The notes under the pieces: generated by a model | Told to the model about the DNA's origin: nothing | What the model saw: the letters and a program-made list of their open reading frames with translations, nothing else | Databases searched by the model: none | Assembly (NCBI GenBank): GCA_033060915.1 | Contig: CM065396.1 | Location: 8,943,001 to 9,007,000 of the forward strand | Direction: 5' to 3' | From: Euryodendron excelsum | Lineage: Eukaryota; Streptophyta; Magnoliopsida; Ericales; Pentaphylacaceae | DNA length: 64,000 bases | Translations under genes and position numbers: made by a program | In this document: one piece after another, positions 22,181 to 33,330 of the stretch | How positions within the stretch are numbered: position 1 is the first letter of the stretch | Layout of the letters: every line of letters starts with the position of its first letter

Positions 22181-22690
22181 TTGATCTAGTTCATCCACGA
22201 AGATTCGGGCACAACCTGGTCAACTTTCAGACTCTGGATGCTCGGTGAATCAAGAACCTCAATCGGAACGTTCGGGTCGGACTCATTGGACGAGGCTATT
22301 CTGGCCAGTCAGTCTGCCTCTCCATTCTCCAATCTCGGGACGCATTCCAAGAGTATCTTTGCGAATCTCCTGGCCAAGCTCTTCGCCACTTGGCAGTATT
22401 GTTTCATGTTGTCTTCTCTTGCCTCGTACTCTCCTTAAACCTGTTCCACCACTAGCTGAGAGTCACTTCGGACTACTATCTGTTCTACCCCCATTCACCG
22501 AGCCAATCTGAGACCGACAATGAGTGCTTCGTATTCCGCGATGTCGTTGGTGGCGGGAAACTTGAAGTGGAGCGCGTACTCCATCTTGTGGCCGTCCGGG
22601 GTGACCAGGACCATGCCAGCAGCACCGGAATCGTGAGTGGACAAACCATCAACGTTCAGGACCTAGTTGCTGTCTAGCAAATTGGCGTCA
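22181..22690 (-). pseudogene. Second (archaeal-type) RNase H domain and linker of Tat element
   Basis: After the first RNase H, the minus strand encodes another RNase H-like domain. Its parts are VDGLSTHDSGAAGMVL near 22640, then AEYEALIVGLRLA near 22510-22540, then VVRSDSQLVVEQV and a tail (NGEAD, then LARIASS). An added archaeal-type RNase H is a hallmark of the Tat lineage. Stops occur near 22315, 22435 and 22495. A linker to the integrase follows. Confidence 0.8.
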
Positions 22691-22759
22691 GGGGTGGCAG
22701 GGGGTGGGTTTGTGAATTCTGAGATGAAATCCACAGCAGCCTGCCCTTTGATCGCCAGT

Positions 22760-23118
22760 CGAGGTTAATAGAGGATATTGAACTGGCTAAGTTCAACAGA
22801 CCATTTCACTAATCGCCCTGACGTCTCGGGCTTGTGTAGTATGTTCTTCAGTGGCTGGTCAATGAATACCACAATCGTGTGGGCTTGGAAGTAGGGCTGC
22901 AGGCGCCGAGCTGCAGTTATCAACGTGAAGGGCAAGAGTTCCATCTTCGGGTATCGTTCTTCTGCCCCACACAAGGCACGACTAGTGTAGCAAACTAGCT
23001 TTTGGACCCCTCCTTCTTCTCGAACAAGAGCTAAGCTCACTGCTGTCGCTGATACGGCCAAATAGAGAAACAACTCCTCCCCCCGGACGGTTCGACTGAG
23101 CAACGGAACTAAGCTTAG
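22760..23118 (-). pseudogene. gypsy RNase H domain (first)
   Basis: The segment 22765-23103 shows LFLYLAVSATAVSLALVRE, then LVCYTSRALCGAEERYPKME and ILHKPETSGRLVKWSVELS, the usual gypsy RNase H sequence. The position normally held by the catalytic Asp in LYLDAS reads LYLAVS, as is often seen in the degenerate first RNase H of Tat elements. A stop precedes it near 23130. Confidence 0.85.
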
Positions 23119-24065
23119 GTATTGTTTGAGTTAACCGAAGGCTACTTCACACTTCTCGTTCCATTCGAACGCCTTGCGTAAGATCTTAAAGAACGGTAAA
23201 CACTTGTCAGTGGATTGAGAGATGAACCTATTCAAGGCAGCAACACGTCCTGCCAGCCTCTGAACATCTTTCGTCATTCTGGGCGCCTGCGTGTTGAGGA
23301 TGGCTTGGATCTTCTCCGGGTTGGCCTCAATCCCTCTCTGTGACACCATGAAGCCCAGGAACTTACCCGAGGTGACACTGAAGGCACACTTGGCGGGGTT
23401 GAGTTTCATCCGGTACTTGCGGAGTGTCTGGAACGTCTCTTCGAGGTCTTGCAAGTGGTCGATGGCCTGCTTGCTCTTCACCAACATGTCATCCACGTAG
23501 ACCTCCACATTACGACCAACTGCGATTTGAACATGAGGTTGACCAACCACTGGTAAGTGGCCCCTGCATTCTTCAACCCGAACGGCATGACGTTGTAGCA
23601 ATAGAGCACCCGGTCTGTGATGAAGGCCGTGTGCTCCCGGTCATGCTCCGCCATCTGCATCTGGTTATATCTGAAAAAGCATCCATAAAGGTTAGCATTT
23701 CATACCCCGCAGTAGAGTCGACGAGGAGGTCGATGTTTGGTAGTGGGAAACTGTCTTTGGGGCACGCTTTGTTCAGGTCGGTGAAATCAACGCACATCCG
23801 CCACTTCCCGTTGGACTTCTTCACCATGACAACATTGGAGAGCCAAGTGGGGTAGTGCGCTTCTCTGACGAACTTTGCCTACACCAACTTCTCCACTTCT
23901 TCTGCAACTGCATCGTTCCTGTCCGATGCAAAGTTCCTCCGCTTCTACTTCACCAGCCTGGCCTCGGGGTTAATGTTCAAGTAGTGGGCCGCTACTCGTG
24001 TGTCGATCCCGGGCATGTCTTCGTGAGACCAGGCGAATACGTCGACATTATTTCTCAGAAACTCT
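23119..24065 (-). pseudogene. gypsy reverse transcriptase
   Basis: RT of the Tat element. Motifs in order on the minus strand are VVMVKKSNGKWRMCVDFTDL, NKACPKDSFPLPNID, FMDAFSD, VMPFGLKNAGATYQ and the catalytic VYVDDMLVKS near 23500, then KFLGFMVSQRGIEANPEK from the thumb region. The motifs fall in different frames, with frame changes near 23670 and 23520 and several stops upstream of 23860. The YVDD box itself is unchanged. Confidence 0.92.
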
Positions 24066-24720
24066 CGCAGCTGTCTGTTGCTTTTAACTCCTCGGGTGCG
24101 GCAGCTCCTATCCTCACCGTTCTGTTATGCTCTGGTTGCCCGACCAGGATATCTTCCAGATCTTCTGCTGGCTCTCCCCTCCTCACTTCCTCCTCATCCC
24201 TTGGCTCGAGCTCTTTGATGACCAAGGCCTCCTAGCTGGGTTCTCCTTTGAGGGAGGCCATGTAGCACTCCCATGCCTCCTTCTGGTCGCCCCTTGCACA
24301 CCTAACTCCCGCGTCGGTCGGGAACTTGATTTGGAGATGGTACATGAAAGCGACCGCCTTAAACTGGTTCAGGGCCATTCGGCCAATGATGGCGTTGTAC
24401 GTGGAAGGGCAATCCACAACCAGAAAGTGCACCATCTTTGTCGTCCGATGTGGCGCTTCTCCAAGGGTGACTGGTAGAGCGATGAATCCGAGAGGGACCA
24501 CCCGATCTCTGGTGAAGCCTACTAAAGGACAATTGACTGGTTTTAACTTCTCTTAGCTGATGTTCATCTTCTCAAAGGCCCCTCGGAACAGGATGTCTGC
24601 CAAACTTCCTCTGTCGACTAGAATTCTCCAAGTTTTGAAGTTGGAGATCACTGCCTAGACGACCAAGGGGTCATCGTGTAGTTGGTGCAGCTCGGTAGCC
24701 TCTTCTTCTATAAATGTGAT
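24066..24720 (-). pseudogene. gypsy aspartic protease
   Basis: The active-site segment near 24605-24640 reads [13 protein letters not shown], where the usual motif is DSG: the Ser is replaced by Arg, which should abolish activity. It is followed by PLGFIALPVTLGEAP, HFLVVDCPSTYNAIIGR and the C-terminal segment, all typical of Tat-lineage proteases. Stops occur near 24240 and 24555. Downstream is a linker to RT. Confidence 0.85.
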
Positions 24721-26315
24721 CACAGGACCGGTCTTCGTCTTCTTGCTAGCCACCCCAACTAGCACCACCTCTGCTTCGGTTCGGATGTCCTGAACGTGTT
24801 TTTTCCTCACCGAAGAGGATTCCCTTCCTCCAGCGAATCCCCCAGCAATAACCCTAATCTCTCCAATGGGCTGGGCAGTGGTCTCGGTTCTTGCTGGGCT
24901 GCTTCGTTCCGCTCGTGCCCGGTCTCGACCGGCTACATAGCGGCTAAGCCTTCCCCGTTTTATCAGATCTTTAATCTACTGCTTCAGGTCAATACAGTCC
25001 TCCGTGTCGTGACCATGATCGTGGTGGAACTGACAGTATCGCCTCTTGCTCCTCATATCCGAAGGCGTCTTCAAGGGCTCGGGCCATTTCAGGTCTGGGT
25101 TATCCCTGATCTCCATCAAGACATCCTTTAGCTTCGTCGTTGGGGGGGGGGGGGGGGGGGGGAATGTCTGATCAAGGCCGCGGTAGTATTCGCATCTCTC
25201 TTCTCCTCTGTTCCTCGATCGGTTGCTAATTCAGCTTGTCTTGGCCTCCCTCTCGTCGTTCGAGGTGCCGCTCGACCTCTTTATCTCCGATCGCGAGGTG
25301 CCCCCTTCATCGTTATCTCACCTCGCACTCATGGCGTCCTCCGCATTCATGTGTTTCTAAGCACGGAGCATCAACTCTGCCATATCCTGGGTCGGTCTCT
25401 TCGACAGGAAAAAGAGGAGTTTCCCACTTCTCAGACCGCTCATGAACGCCGTGACAGCCACCTTATTGTCCACATCATCCACGGCCAGAGTCTCTTGGTT
25501 GAACCTTCGTACATATTCCCGCAGCGTTTCCTTCGTCTTCTGCCTCACAGTCAACAAGTAGGCCGCATGTCTCCTTTGCCTCTAGGCCCCAATGTAGTGG
25601 CTCACAAAGAGTTTGTTGAGTTCTTTGAAGGTGGCGACCGACGCCGGCTTTATTTTATTAAACCAAGTTCGCGCCGAGCCCTTCAGCGTGATGGGGAATG
25701 CTCTACACATGATCTCGTCCGACACCGCCTGCAGGTGCATGAGTGCTCTGAATGTCTCCAGATGGTCCACCGGGTCCTTGGAACCATCAAATGCGTCCAA
25801 GGTCGGCATTTTAAACTTCAGGGGGAGTGGAAATTCCATTACCTTCTGCGTGAACGGGGAGGCCATCCGGCCAATGAGGGCGTCGACAGTGTTTGGGGTC
25901 TTTGCCTCCACCGTTACTAACACTCCTACCATTTGAGCCTGTATGGCTTTCAGTTGCTCGTCCTAAGCATGGGAGCTCTCCCCTTTGTCACCTAACATCT
26001 CCGTCCTTGATGGAATGGCGTGGCTCATTTGTGCTTCATCGATATTGGGCTCGCGGCGAAGCAGAGGGTCCTCAACTCGCCCCCCATTGCCATTTTCGCC
26101 GCCGTTGGGGAGGACAGACGGATCCTTGTCGACCTCCTGCTCCTGTTGTTCTTCGGCCAGCGGGTTGGGCTGCAGTGGAATCTCTAGTGGAGGAGGGGGG
26201 GGTGGTTTCGTTGAAGTAACTCCGTATTTTGGCTAACTAGGTGCTACATGCAGGCCATCATGTCAGCCACTGTCTTCTCCAAAGCGGCTATCTTTTCTAC
26301 ACTAGAATCGGCCAT
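24721..26315 (-). pseudogene. gypsy gag
   Basis: It probably starts with ATG at 26313-26315 (MADSSVEKIAALEK). The N-terminal part (25900-26300) is low-complexity with stops near 26240 and 25965. The conserved gag core (25357-25932) shows FKMPTLDAFDGSKDPVDHL, AFPITLKGSARTWFNKI and ETLREYVRRFNQE. A polyproline segment is encoded by the G run at 25142-25162 on the plus strand. A finger-like motif, [18 protein letters not shown] (near 25000-25050), replaces the CCHC knuckle as in other Tat/Athila elements. Gag forms the particle that packages the RNA. Confidence 0.85.
25142..25162. repeat. G21 homopolymer in gag
   Basis: A run of 21 G on the plus strand encodes polyproline on the minus strand within gag. 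The exact length could be a sequencing or assembly error. Confidence 0.85.
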
Positions 26316-26385
26316 CGAAGTTTCTTCAGGGAGGGTGCTAATCCCAGACCTGGTTAAGACATGAAATGTCATGAGAGAAGTCGTT

Positions 26386-26402
26386 TCCCACAGACGGCGC
26401 CA
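26386..26402 (-). other. Primer-binding site of gypsy element
   Basis: The minus strand reads TGGCGCCGTCTGTGGGA two bases from the 5' LTR. The TGGCGCCGT core matches the 3' end of a tRNA-Asp type and is the PBS usual for Tat-lineage elements. Confidence 0.85.
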
Positions 26403-26404
26403 GC

Positions 26405-26986
26405 TGATGATGCAGCAATCTCGTGTTGGCTTGCCCCCAAGTCTGGGATGAACTGTTCCTTGGTCGGCCGGTGATCTCCTACGCTAAAACCCACCGGTGT
26501 GATGGGAGCCAATGGTCCTCCGGTGTACAAGTTAGATTCTAGGGGGTTCAAACGTTGGAGAGGGAAAAGTATTCAAGGTTTTCTGTTGCGTACCTCTCGA
26601 GGGGATGAATTTTTCCCTCGTATGTTTGCGTGGTGGAGGTAGGCGGTCCTTCCACGTGGCAGCTTCTAGTTAGAAGATCAGAACGGTGTTAGAGCACTTG
26701 AGAGGGCCATCTTCACACTCCAGGGTGGCATGTGTCAGAGTGGTGTTAGGGGCATGGCGATTGTTGAAGGTACACGCCATATCCACGTCCTTGACGTAGG
26801 CCAGGGAGACTGGTGTTAGAAATGGGCCCCTCGCGGACATGATCGAACGTCGACCCGATTAGAGGGCCGTTATGGGTGTCCCCTCGAATCAAGAAGTCAG
26901 TGGCCGAAAGGACTGGAGACCTAGTCGGGATGTGCCCAGGCAACACGGGAAGGGCCTCCGGTCTGGTCTGGAAATCCTTGTCACCA
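26405..26986 (-). repeat. 5' LTR of the gypsy element
   Basis: 582 bp, aligning end to end with 16498-17078. Many of the differences are transitions. Confidence 0.93.
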
Positions 26987-26991
26987 CTACC
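26987..26991. repeat. Target-site duplication CTACC, right copy (gypsy element)
   Basis: It matches 16493-16497 and directly follows the LTR end TTGTCACCA. Confidence 0.92.
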
Positions 26992-27226
26992 TATAACGAT
27001 GATTTTGCCTTCGCTATTATCACTAAAAGTAACCAATCCTCCATCATTTGGTGTGAGAGAAGTGAATTGAGTTTCATCTCCAGTCATATGTTTCGAACAG
27101 CCACTATCCAAGTACCATTGATCCTTTTTGGAGTTAGCTTGAAGACATACGTACAAAACAAGCAACTCAACCTTTGGCCTTTGGTACCCAAATCATCTTG
27201 GGTCCAGTGGGGTTAGTCTTCAATGT
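26987..27226 (-). pseudogene. copia protease, N-terminal part
   Basis: The minus strand shows WYLDSGCSKHMTGD near 27117, where DSG is the aspartic protease active site, then a GLVTFSDNSEGKI segment up to the insertion point of the gypsy element. The protease would cut the polyprotein. The rest of the domain resumes at 16497. The open frame running past 26986 into the gypsy LTR is an accident of the insertion. Confidence 0.9.
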
Positions 27227-28700
27227 TCATTTTGGAACCCAAGCTTTCTTAAAAGCATGAGATTTTTGTATAAGGAAACATTGATTTACAAAGTGACCTC
27301 TCTTATGACAATAAAAGCATGTGATTGTAGCTTTTGAAAACTTTTTATGTTTAAAAACATTGTAATCTATTCCAGCCTTGTCAAGAGAGCAATTTTGTTT
27401 ACCAAGCATAGCATCAAGTTTATCTCTTCCATTGACATATTTAGAGAGAGATTTTTCTAAATCAGTGACTTTTTCTTTCAAAATAGAGTTTTCCTTTTTT
27501 AAAATCTCATTTTCATTTTGAACACTTCACTTGCTTCTGTGAGAGTGGATACCATATTCTTGAGAAGATTGTTTTTGATGGCTAACTTTTTAAATTCAAC
27601 AATTAAATCATCACAAGTATCTTGCAATTCATTAAAAGAAAAACCAAAATTAGTTACTTCTGTTTCTTCTTCATGTGCCATAAGACATAAGTTGGCTACT
27701 TCATGAGTTTCAAATTCATCTGAGCTTGAATCTTCACTATCACTCCATGTTGCAACTAGTGCCCTTTTCCCTCTTTCTTTCTTTCCTTTCTTTTTCAATT
27801 GAGGACACTCATTTCTCATGTGTCCTGGATTTTTGCATTCGTAGCATATAATGGTTGAATCCTTATTGTTGGATTCAACTTTTGCTTCAATCTTCTTTTC
27901 TCCTTTCCACCTTTTTTCATGAATCTCTTGAACTTGTTTGTGATGAAGGCAAGATCTTCCTCATCTTCTTATTCACTTCCAGATTCATTTCCTGATGTGG
28001 TGGACTTGAATGCAATAGACTTCTTTCTCTTGTCCTCTTCTTCTTGAGCATTTTGTTTTCGGGTCAGCTTATAGGTCATGAGAGAGGCAAGAAGTTCGTT
28101 AAGAGGTAGAGTGTTGAGGTCTTTAGTTTCTTGTATGGCTGTCACCTTTGCTTCCCATGTCTTTGGCAGTGATCTTAAAATTTTTTTGACCTGTTCACTG
28201 TTAGGATATACTCTTCTAAGAGACTTTAAACCATTAACAATGTCAGTGAATCTAGTGAACATTTCAGTAATGGACTCATCAGGTTTCATTCTAAATAATT
28301 CATAGTTATGCACAAGGATGTTAATTTTTTATTCTTTAACCTGATTGGTCCCTTTATGAGTCACTTCAAATCCGTCCCAAATTTCTTTGGCAGATTCACA
28401 AGTGAAAATTCTATTGAACTCATTTGGGTCTAATGCACAATACAAAATATTCATAGCTTCAGCATTAGATTGCATAAGTTTCATGTCATTCTCGTCACAT
28501 TCATTTTCAGGTTTAGGGATAGCTTCTCTTTTAATAAACTTGTTGGGAGTCTTAGGACCATTAACAATAATAATCCATAACTCATGGTCAGCAGATTGAA
28601 TGTAGATTATCATTCTATTCTTCCAATAGTTGTAATTTGTACCATTAAACATAGGAGGTTTGTTGGTGGATTGACCCTCACCTAGAGAGCTTCCAAACAT
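27227..28700 (-). pseudogene. copia gag with two CCHC zinc knuckles
   Basis: Gag begins with ATG at 28698-28700. The N-terminal region (NYNYWKNRMIIYIQS, then CALDPNEFNRI and AKEIWDGFEVTHKGT) is the copia-type gag (UBN2) domain. The same frame continues past a stop at 28329 to 27969 (ILRSLPKTWEAKVTAIQE). A first zinc knuckle, CYECKNPGHMRNEC, lies near 27804-27845 and a second, CFYCHKRGHFVNQC, near 27285-27330. The acidic and coiled-coil-like stretch between them (27499-27780) fits sirevirus gags. There are stops at 28329 and 27969 and a frame change near 27500. Gag forms the particle and binds RNA. Confidence 0.9.
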
Positions 28701-28750
28701 GGTTGCTATGGATCAACTCTAAGGATGTTAAGCTTTTAAATTAGAGTACT

Positions 28751-28763
28751 AGCTTTGATACCA
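28751..28763 (-). other. Primer-binding site (tRNA-Met) of copia element
   Basis: The minus strand reads TGGTATCAAAGCT five bases from the 5' LTR, matching the standard TGGTATCAGAGC site with one change. Confidence 0.9.
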
Positions 28764-28768
28764 ATTTT

Positions 28769-30554
28769 TGTCCCAAGAAGGCAACCTAAGAGGGGAGTGA
28801 ATTGGGTTTTACAAAATTTTTAACAAATTATGCAACTAAAAATAGTTTATATATTTCAACAATAATTAATCAAAGTATATATCAAGCAAGTAAAGTATAT
28901 ATATCAAAGTATATATCTATGCAAGCTTGTTTAATGAGCAACTGAGCAAAACAGGGCAAGAAAGAAGAGCACCAGATTTATAGAGGTTCGACCAACCTTG
29001 CCTACGTCCTCTCTTCTTCGATCCTCACGAAAGTATTCCACTATGTAACACTCCTTACACATCTGCTGGTTTTGCCACAAGTGCCCAACTCACTCTTGCA
29101 AAAGCTCCTTCCCAAACTTTCAAAACCCAATAGATTTTGTCCAAATTTCTCTCAAACTTACAAGTGTTTTTTTTTTTTTACCCAAGAATACTCAAACTTA
29201 TTAGTTTACAAACCCACCGAAGTGAAATGAATAAAGGTTATACAATGGGTAACTCTCTTAATGAGTAGACGAACAAGTACAGCTCAATAAATAACCTTAA
29301 ACACTCAACAAAAATATGTGGTAGTTAAGGCACAGGAAATTTTCAGCTTCAAGCTCTTGATAACAATGGTATAATCACTCTCATCATCTATATAGAAGTT
29401 GTAGATATCTTGTATTGAAAGCTATGGATCGATTCTAGCTGTTGGAGAAGTATGAGAGAAGTTTTGGTAGCAGATTGCACTATAACGCTTGTCAAAAATA
29501 TAGTCGTTACAGTTGGGGGTTGACTCTTTTTACAATGAGTCGACTCTTTTTACAGTCTGCTTCAGCATTTTTCCATGAGGGGTCGACTCATGACATGTAA
29601 GAGTTGACTTTTTTGGTCAGAATCTGCAGCCTCAACTCTTTGTCCCAATAAGTCGACTCTTTTGCAGTGAGGGGTCGACTCTTTTAAGCAGTTTTTGAAA
29701 TTTTTAGGCCCTATTGAAATGAGTCGACTCTTAAATGATGAGGGGTCGACTCTTTTGAGTCTCTAATAGATTTTCAAGGCTCTGTTTAAAAGAGTCGACT
29801 CTTGAAAACTTAAGGGGTCGACTCTTTTTACTAGAAAGCTTGTTTTTGCAGCTTTTTTCATTCTTCTCCAAAGTCTCCAATCTTTTCAAGGATTATCCAA
29901 ATAAGCTGTTTAAGGCTTGCAAATACTTCTTCAAGGCTTGATGACTCCAATAACATCTTTAATCAATTCTAGATGGATTAACTCCATTTTAATTACTTGT
30001 AAAGCTCTTCAATCATTATTGCTTCATCCATTGATTCATATTTCCTTCAAGATCTTCAAGAGAGCTTCCAAGACTTAAAATCTTCATTTCTTCAACCAAT
30101 TTTCTATCCTTCTTTGAATATCTTCAATCTCTTTACTTGATCTTCATTTCTAGATTTCTTCTAGGATTCTTCAATCAATATAATTTCTTCATAGACTTCA
30201 ACAAATCTTCTAAGAAAGCTTCCTTGTCTTTGAGTTGGCCTCTTCTTCTTTGAAAATTTTTCATTCTCTATAAGATCACCACTTATTGAGTATGCCATGC
30301 CTTCATGCTTATCAATCTTCAATCCAAGATTTTCATCATTTTGAAATTCCTATATTCTCTTATAATATCAGCTATGTTGAATACATCATCTCAACATGCT
30401 TTTCATTCTTCATTCTAATCTTTGCATCACAAATCGTCCATTAGGATAAGCTTCAAGTCAAGATCTAACTAATAATTAATCTGCACACTAAGTAGAATTA
30501 TTAGATCATTAAACCATGTTTTGCTATCATCAAAATTAAGGCATTGAGTCAACA
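28769..30554 (-). repeat. 5' LTR of the copia element
   Basis: 1,786 bp from TGTCCCAAG to GAGTCAACA on the plus strand. It has the same TATA-like box (29388-29395) and palindrome cluster (29517-29830, with perfect copies at 29537, 29721 and 29792) as the left LTR. Confidence 0.92.
29517..29830. promoter_or_regulatory. GAGTCGACTC palindrome cluster in 5' LTR
   Basis: Perfect palindromes at 29537, 29721 and 29792, plus several GGGTCGACTC near copies, mostly followed by TTTT. This corresponds to 9217-9530 in the other LTR. Confidence 0.65.
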
Positions 30555-30559
30555 CTAGG
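30555..30559. repeat. Target-site duplication CTAGG, right copy (copia element)
   Basis: It matches 8430-8434 and directly follows the LTR end. Confidence 0.9.
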
Positions 30560-31402
30560 GTTTGCATATTTAGGCTAACACTAAGTTGCTATAATTGCAC
30601 ATCAACCCTTGATGAATATTACAATTAGTGAAACTATCCTCAACTCCACTAAATGATGGTAGTTGACCTCCCAAAATAGGAAATTACGTCAAGTACCGTA
30701 TCCTATTAATTAGCACAAAGATGAATCCCACTACAGGTATTCGTAAATTGGCCACCAAACTAAAGAACTATAAGCTAGACCCATTTATTTCTTATCCAAG
30801 ACTATCCAGTCTAACAACTATTGATCATTGCAAATTATTTATTTTCTAAAAAGTCATTTTAAAAATAAATAATAATTTTGTATTATAAATAGTATATGAA
30901 TAAAAAACCAGCATGCCAGCAGTGATCAAACAAAAGACTGAGTCAAGGAAATACCTATCTCATAAGACCTTATTGAGATTAGAAGTTTCCAAGTCCTAAC
31001 AATGTACACCCAACCTATCGAGGTATTGACCATACAGAAGTTTCACTCATTGATAAATCAAAGTGCACACCATCAAGTACTCGAGTCCTTTAATCCCTCA
31101 GGGTTAAGACTCACTTTACAATTAATAAAGTTGTAAGAAGTGACACTACCACTAACAATAGTGGATATATATTCTTACCCTGATCCAGCTCAATTTACTC
31201 CAAGTACATCGACACATTAACCCAGAGTCAACTACTCCAACAGTCGAGACCAACCATTTTATAAAATAGAGGTTACATGTGTTATAGGCAACTAAGTGAG
31301 TTACCCAAGCTCACTCTGAGTATGAACTAAGTTTGGAATTACAAGTAGCTGGTATGATCATATCTCTCTGTGTATAAATCACATTCACACGTATGATCTA
31401 CC
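30560..31402. other. Unclassified AT-rich intergenic DNA
   Basis: A continuation of 6264-8434 before the copia insertion. There is no open frame of note. It may be the rest of an old LTR whose PBS is at 8008-8020, but no ends are certain. Confidence 0.45.
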
Positions 31403-33065
31403 TGTCACGCCCTAGTTTTTGACCAAGTCCTTTCGGCTCGGGAAAAAGCACGGAACTCTGTCATTAGAACTCATCCTCATAGAAAGATGAGTGCGACTTG
31501 GTTTAACTTGAAATTGGTTTGATTAAGGGCTTTTTAGAAAAATAGGAGTCGCCACCTAACTTGATTAAGGTGAGTTAGTGCACCTAAAATTAAGTATAAT
31601 TTGAAGATTAAACTTATGGTTTTTAAAAGAAGTTTTGAAAAACTTCCTCATTAGAGGGTTTTTAAGAAAATAGGTTGTTTGGCAACCTTTAGAAAATTTA
31701 AAACCCTTTTTGAAAATAACTCCATTTTGGCTTTTTGAAAACAGAAATCTATGATTCGGGAGTTGGTTACATGTAGGGAAGATATCCTAAGATCATCACC
31801 CTACCTTGCCCTTTCGGTACCTATATGTCTATTCACCCTTTTGTTCACTCACTAGAATAACCGGTTACTATTGTCCACTTAGCATCCACTTTGGAGTTTT
31901 GAAAACAATGTTTAGTCATCATTTTTTGGATGAATGATGCATGATGCAAATTTTGGAAGAAGCTTGAAAACATGGGAGTTTTGAAGGGGTTTGAAGTAGA
32001 AACTTTGAATTGATAGAAATTTTTGAAAAGGGGATCGGAGTTGAAATAGAAATTATGACCGCACCATTTTAGGTTGACTATGTATCTCATTTGGTGAGAA
32101 TCAGGTCATTCATAGTTCGGACAAGAGCTTGATAGGAAAGAGGCACATTGGGGACTTTGGAATATTTTGAAGACATGTTGAGGTCTTTGGAAAGTTTTTG
32201 AAGACGCTTTGGGGTCTTTGGAAAAATGATTTGAGAATTTTGATTTGAAGTCGGATGTTGGAGTGTTTTTGGAATAGAACTTGAAAGTTTTTGAAAGTGC
32301 TTTGAAATAACTCAAGAGAATTTTGAAAATGTTTGGAAGTCTTGTTTCGGAACACGGCTCAAGAGAGTTTTGGAAGCTTTGAAATCTTGATTATAGAATT
32401 GAAGATAAGATTTGGACTTATAAGAGCTATTATGAACTTGTCTTGAAAAAGGATTTTTGGAAATAATTTTGTGTACCTTAAGAAAGGCATATTGAATATT
32501 TTATCACCTTCGAGAGGTTAGTTAATGGATAACTAACTCTTTTAAGGCTATGACTTTTGAAAACATTTTCGAAAAAAGGGACTAGAGACTTCCCTTTGGT
32601 TTTTCTAGGGCTACGGGGTTATAAAACTCTTCTTGAATTTTCACTTGTACTTGAATAACCCTAACCATGAAAGGGTTAGGATTGCTTCAAGAATGTGAAG
32701 TTTGAGAAAGACTTTTGAAAAAGGCTTTTGAAAAGCAATTAGGGTTCGACACCCTATATGGACCTTAAGGGGTCACACTTGATATGTCACTTTTTCTAAG
32801 GGAACCTTAAGCATGAGACGGTTGAGGTCACCTTAGAGTTGTGAGTTTTGAAATCATTGTTGAAACTAGCTTTTGGAAGATGTGAAGTGTCTAGCTACTT
32901 TTGTCAAGACAAGTTTGAAAGAATTCTTGAAAATATTTTTGAAAAGGGTATGGAAGAATTGGAAAAGATTTTTGAGCAAGATGTTTTTGAAAGAATCTCG
33001 TGTGAGGTTTCAATTGAAGGATCATTTGAAGGGGGGTCCCTGAGTTGGAACCTCGAAGCATATTA

Positions 33066-33330
33066 ACCTTGTGTTGGGTTGGACTAGGGTCGACTAACTC
33101 AGGTTAGGTTAACCTAGGGTTGAAGTGACCTAGGGTTAACTAACTTGGGTTAGGTTAACCTAGGGTTGGACAACTAGGGTCAAGTTAACCTAGGGTCGGA
33201 TTGAACTTGGGTTAACGAAATAGGGTTTGGTTAACCTAAGGTTAACTAACTTAGGTTAGACTAACCTAAGGTTAGACAACTAGGGTCAGGTTAACCTAGG
33301 TTGGATTGAACTAGGGTTAAGTTAACCCAA
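33066..33330. repeat. Degenerate GGTTAACCTAGGGTT repeats
   Basis: A cluster of about a dozen imperfect units built on TTAACCTAGGGTT, many containing the palindrome AACCTAGGTT or close to it. It is not telomeric TTTAGGG. It is found only in this diverged LTR. Confidence 0.75.

Larger units (their letters stand above)
16498..26986 (-). mobile_element. Ty3/gypsy Tat-lineage (Retand/Grande-like) retrotransposon
   Basis: A complete 10.5-kb element in minus orientation, nested in the copia protease gene. It has short LTRs of about 580 bp, the PBS core TGGCGCCGT and CTACC duplications. Minus-strand order is LTR, PBS, gag, protease, RT, RNase H, second RNase H, integrase, tandem repeats, then a gene on the opposite strand, PPT, LTR. 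RT before integrase defines gypsy. The second RNase H, the GHDTEDC finger in gag and the antisense gene near the 3' LTR define the Tat lineage. Pol is broken at many places. Many differences between the LTRs are C/T or G/A changes. Confidence 0.93.
8435..30554 (-). mobile_element. Sirevirus-type Ty1/copia retrotransposon, complete but degenerate
   Basis: A full-length element in minus orientation is defined by two LTRs (8435-10254 and 28769-30554), a CTAGG duplication on both sides, a PPT beside the left LTR and a tRNA-Met PBS beside the right LTR. Reading on the minus strand the order is LTR, PBS, gag with two CCHC knuckles, protease, integrase, RT, RNase H, an extra ORF, PPT, LTR. Integrase before RT defines copia. 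The long size (about 11.6 kb without the nested insert), the extra ORF after RNase H, the PPT and the palindrome clusters fit the Sirevirus lineage. The 10.5-kb gypsy element at 16498-26986 splits the protease region. Stops and frameshifts show it can no longer make its proteins. Confidence 0.92.

Noticed and set aside
25142..25162. Assembly gap or artefact at the G run
   Set aside because: It falls in frame with a polyproline segment of gag, so a real run is plausible. Its exact length is uncertain.
33066..33330. Interstitial telomere repeat
   Set aside because: The unit is TTAACCTAGGGTT-like, not TTTAGGG. Scattered AAACCCTA words in the LTRs are not tandem.
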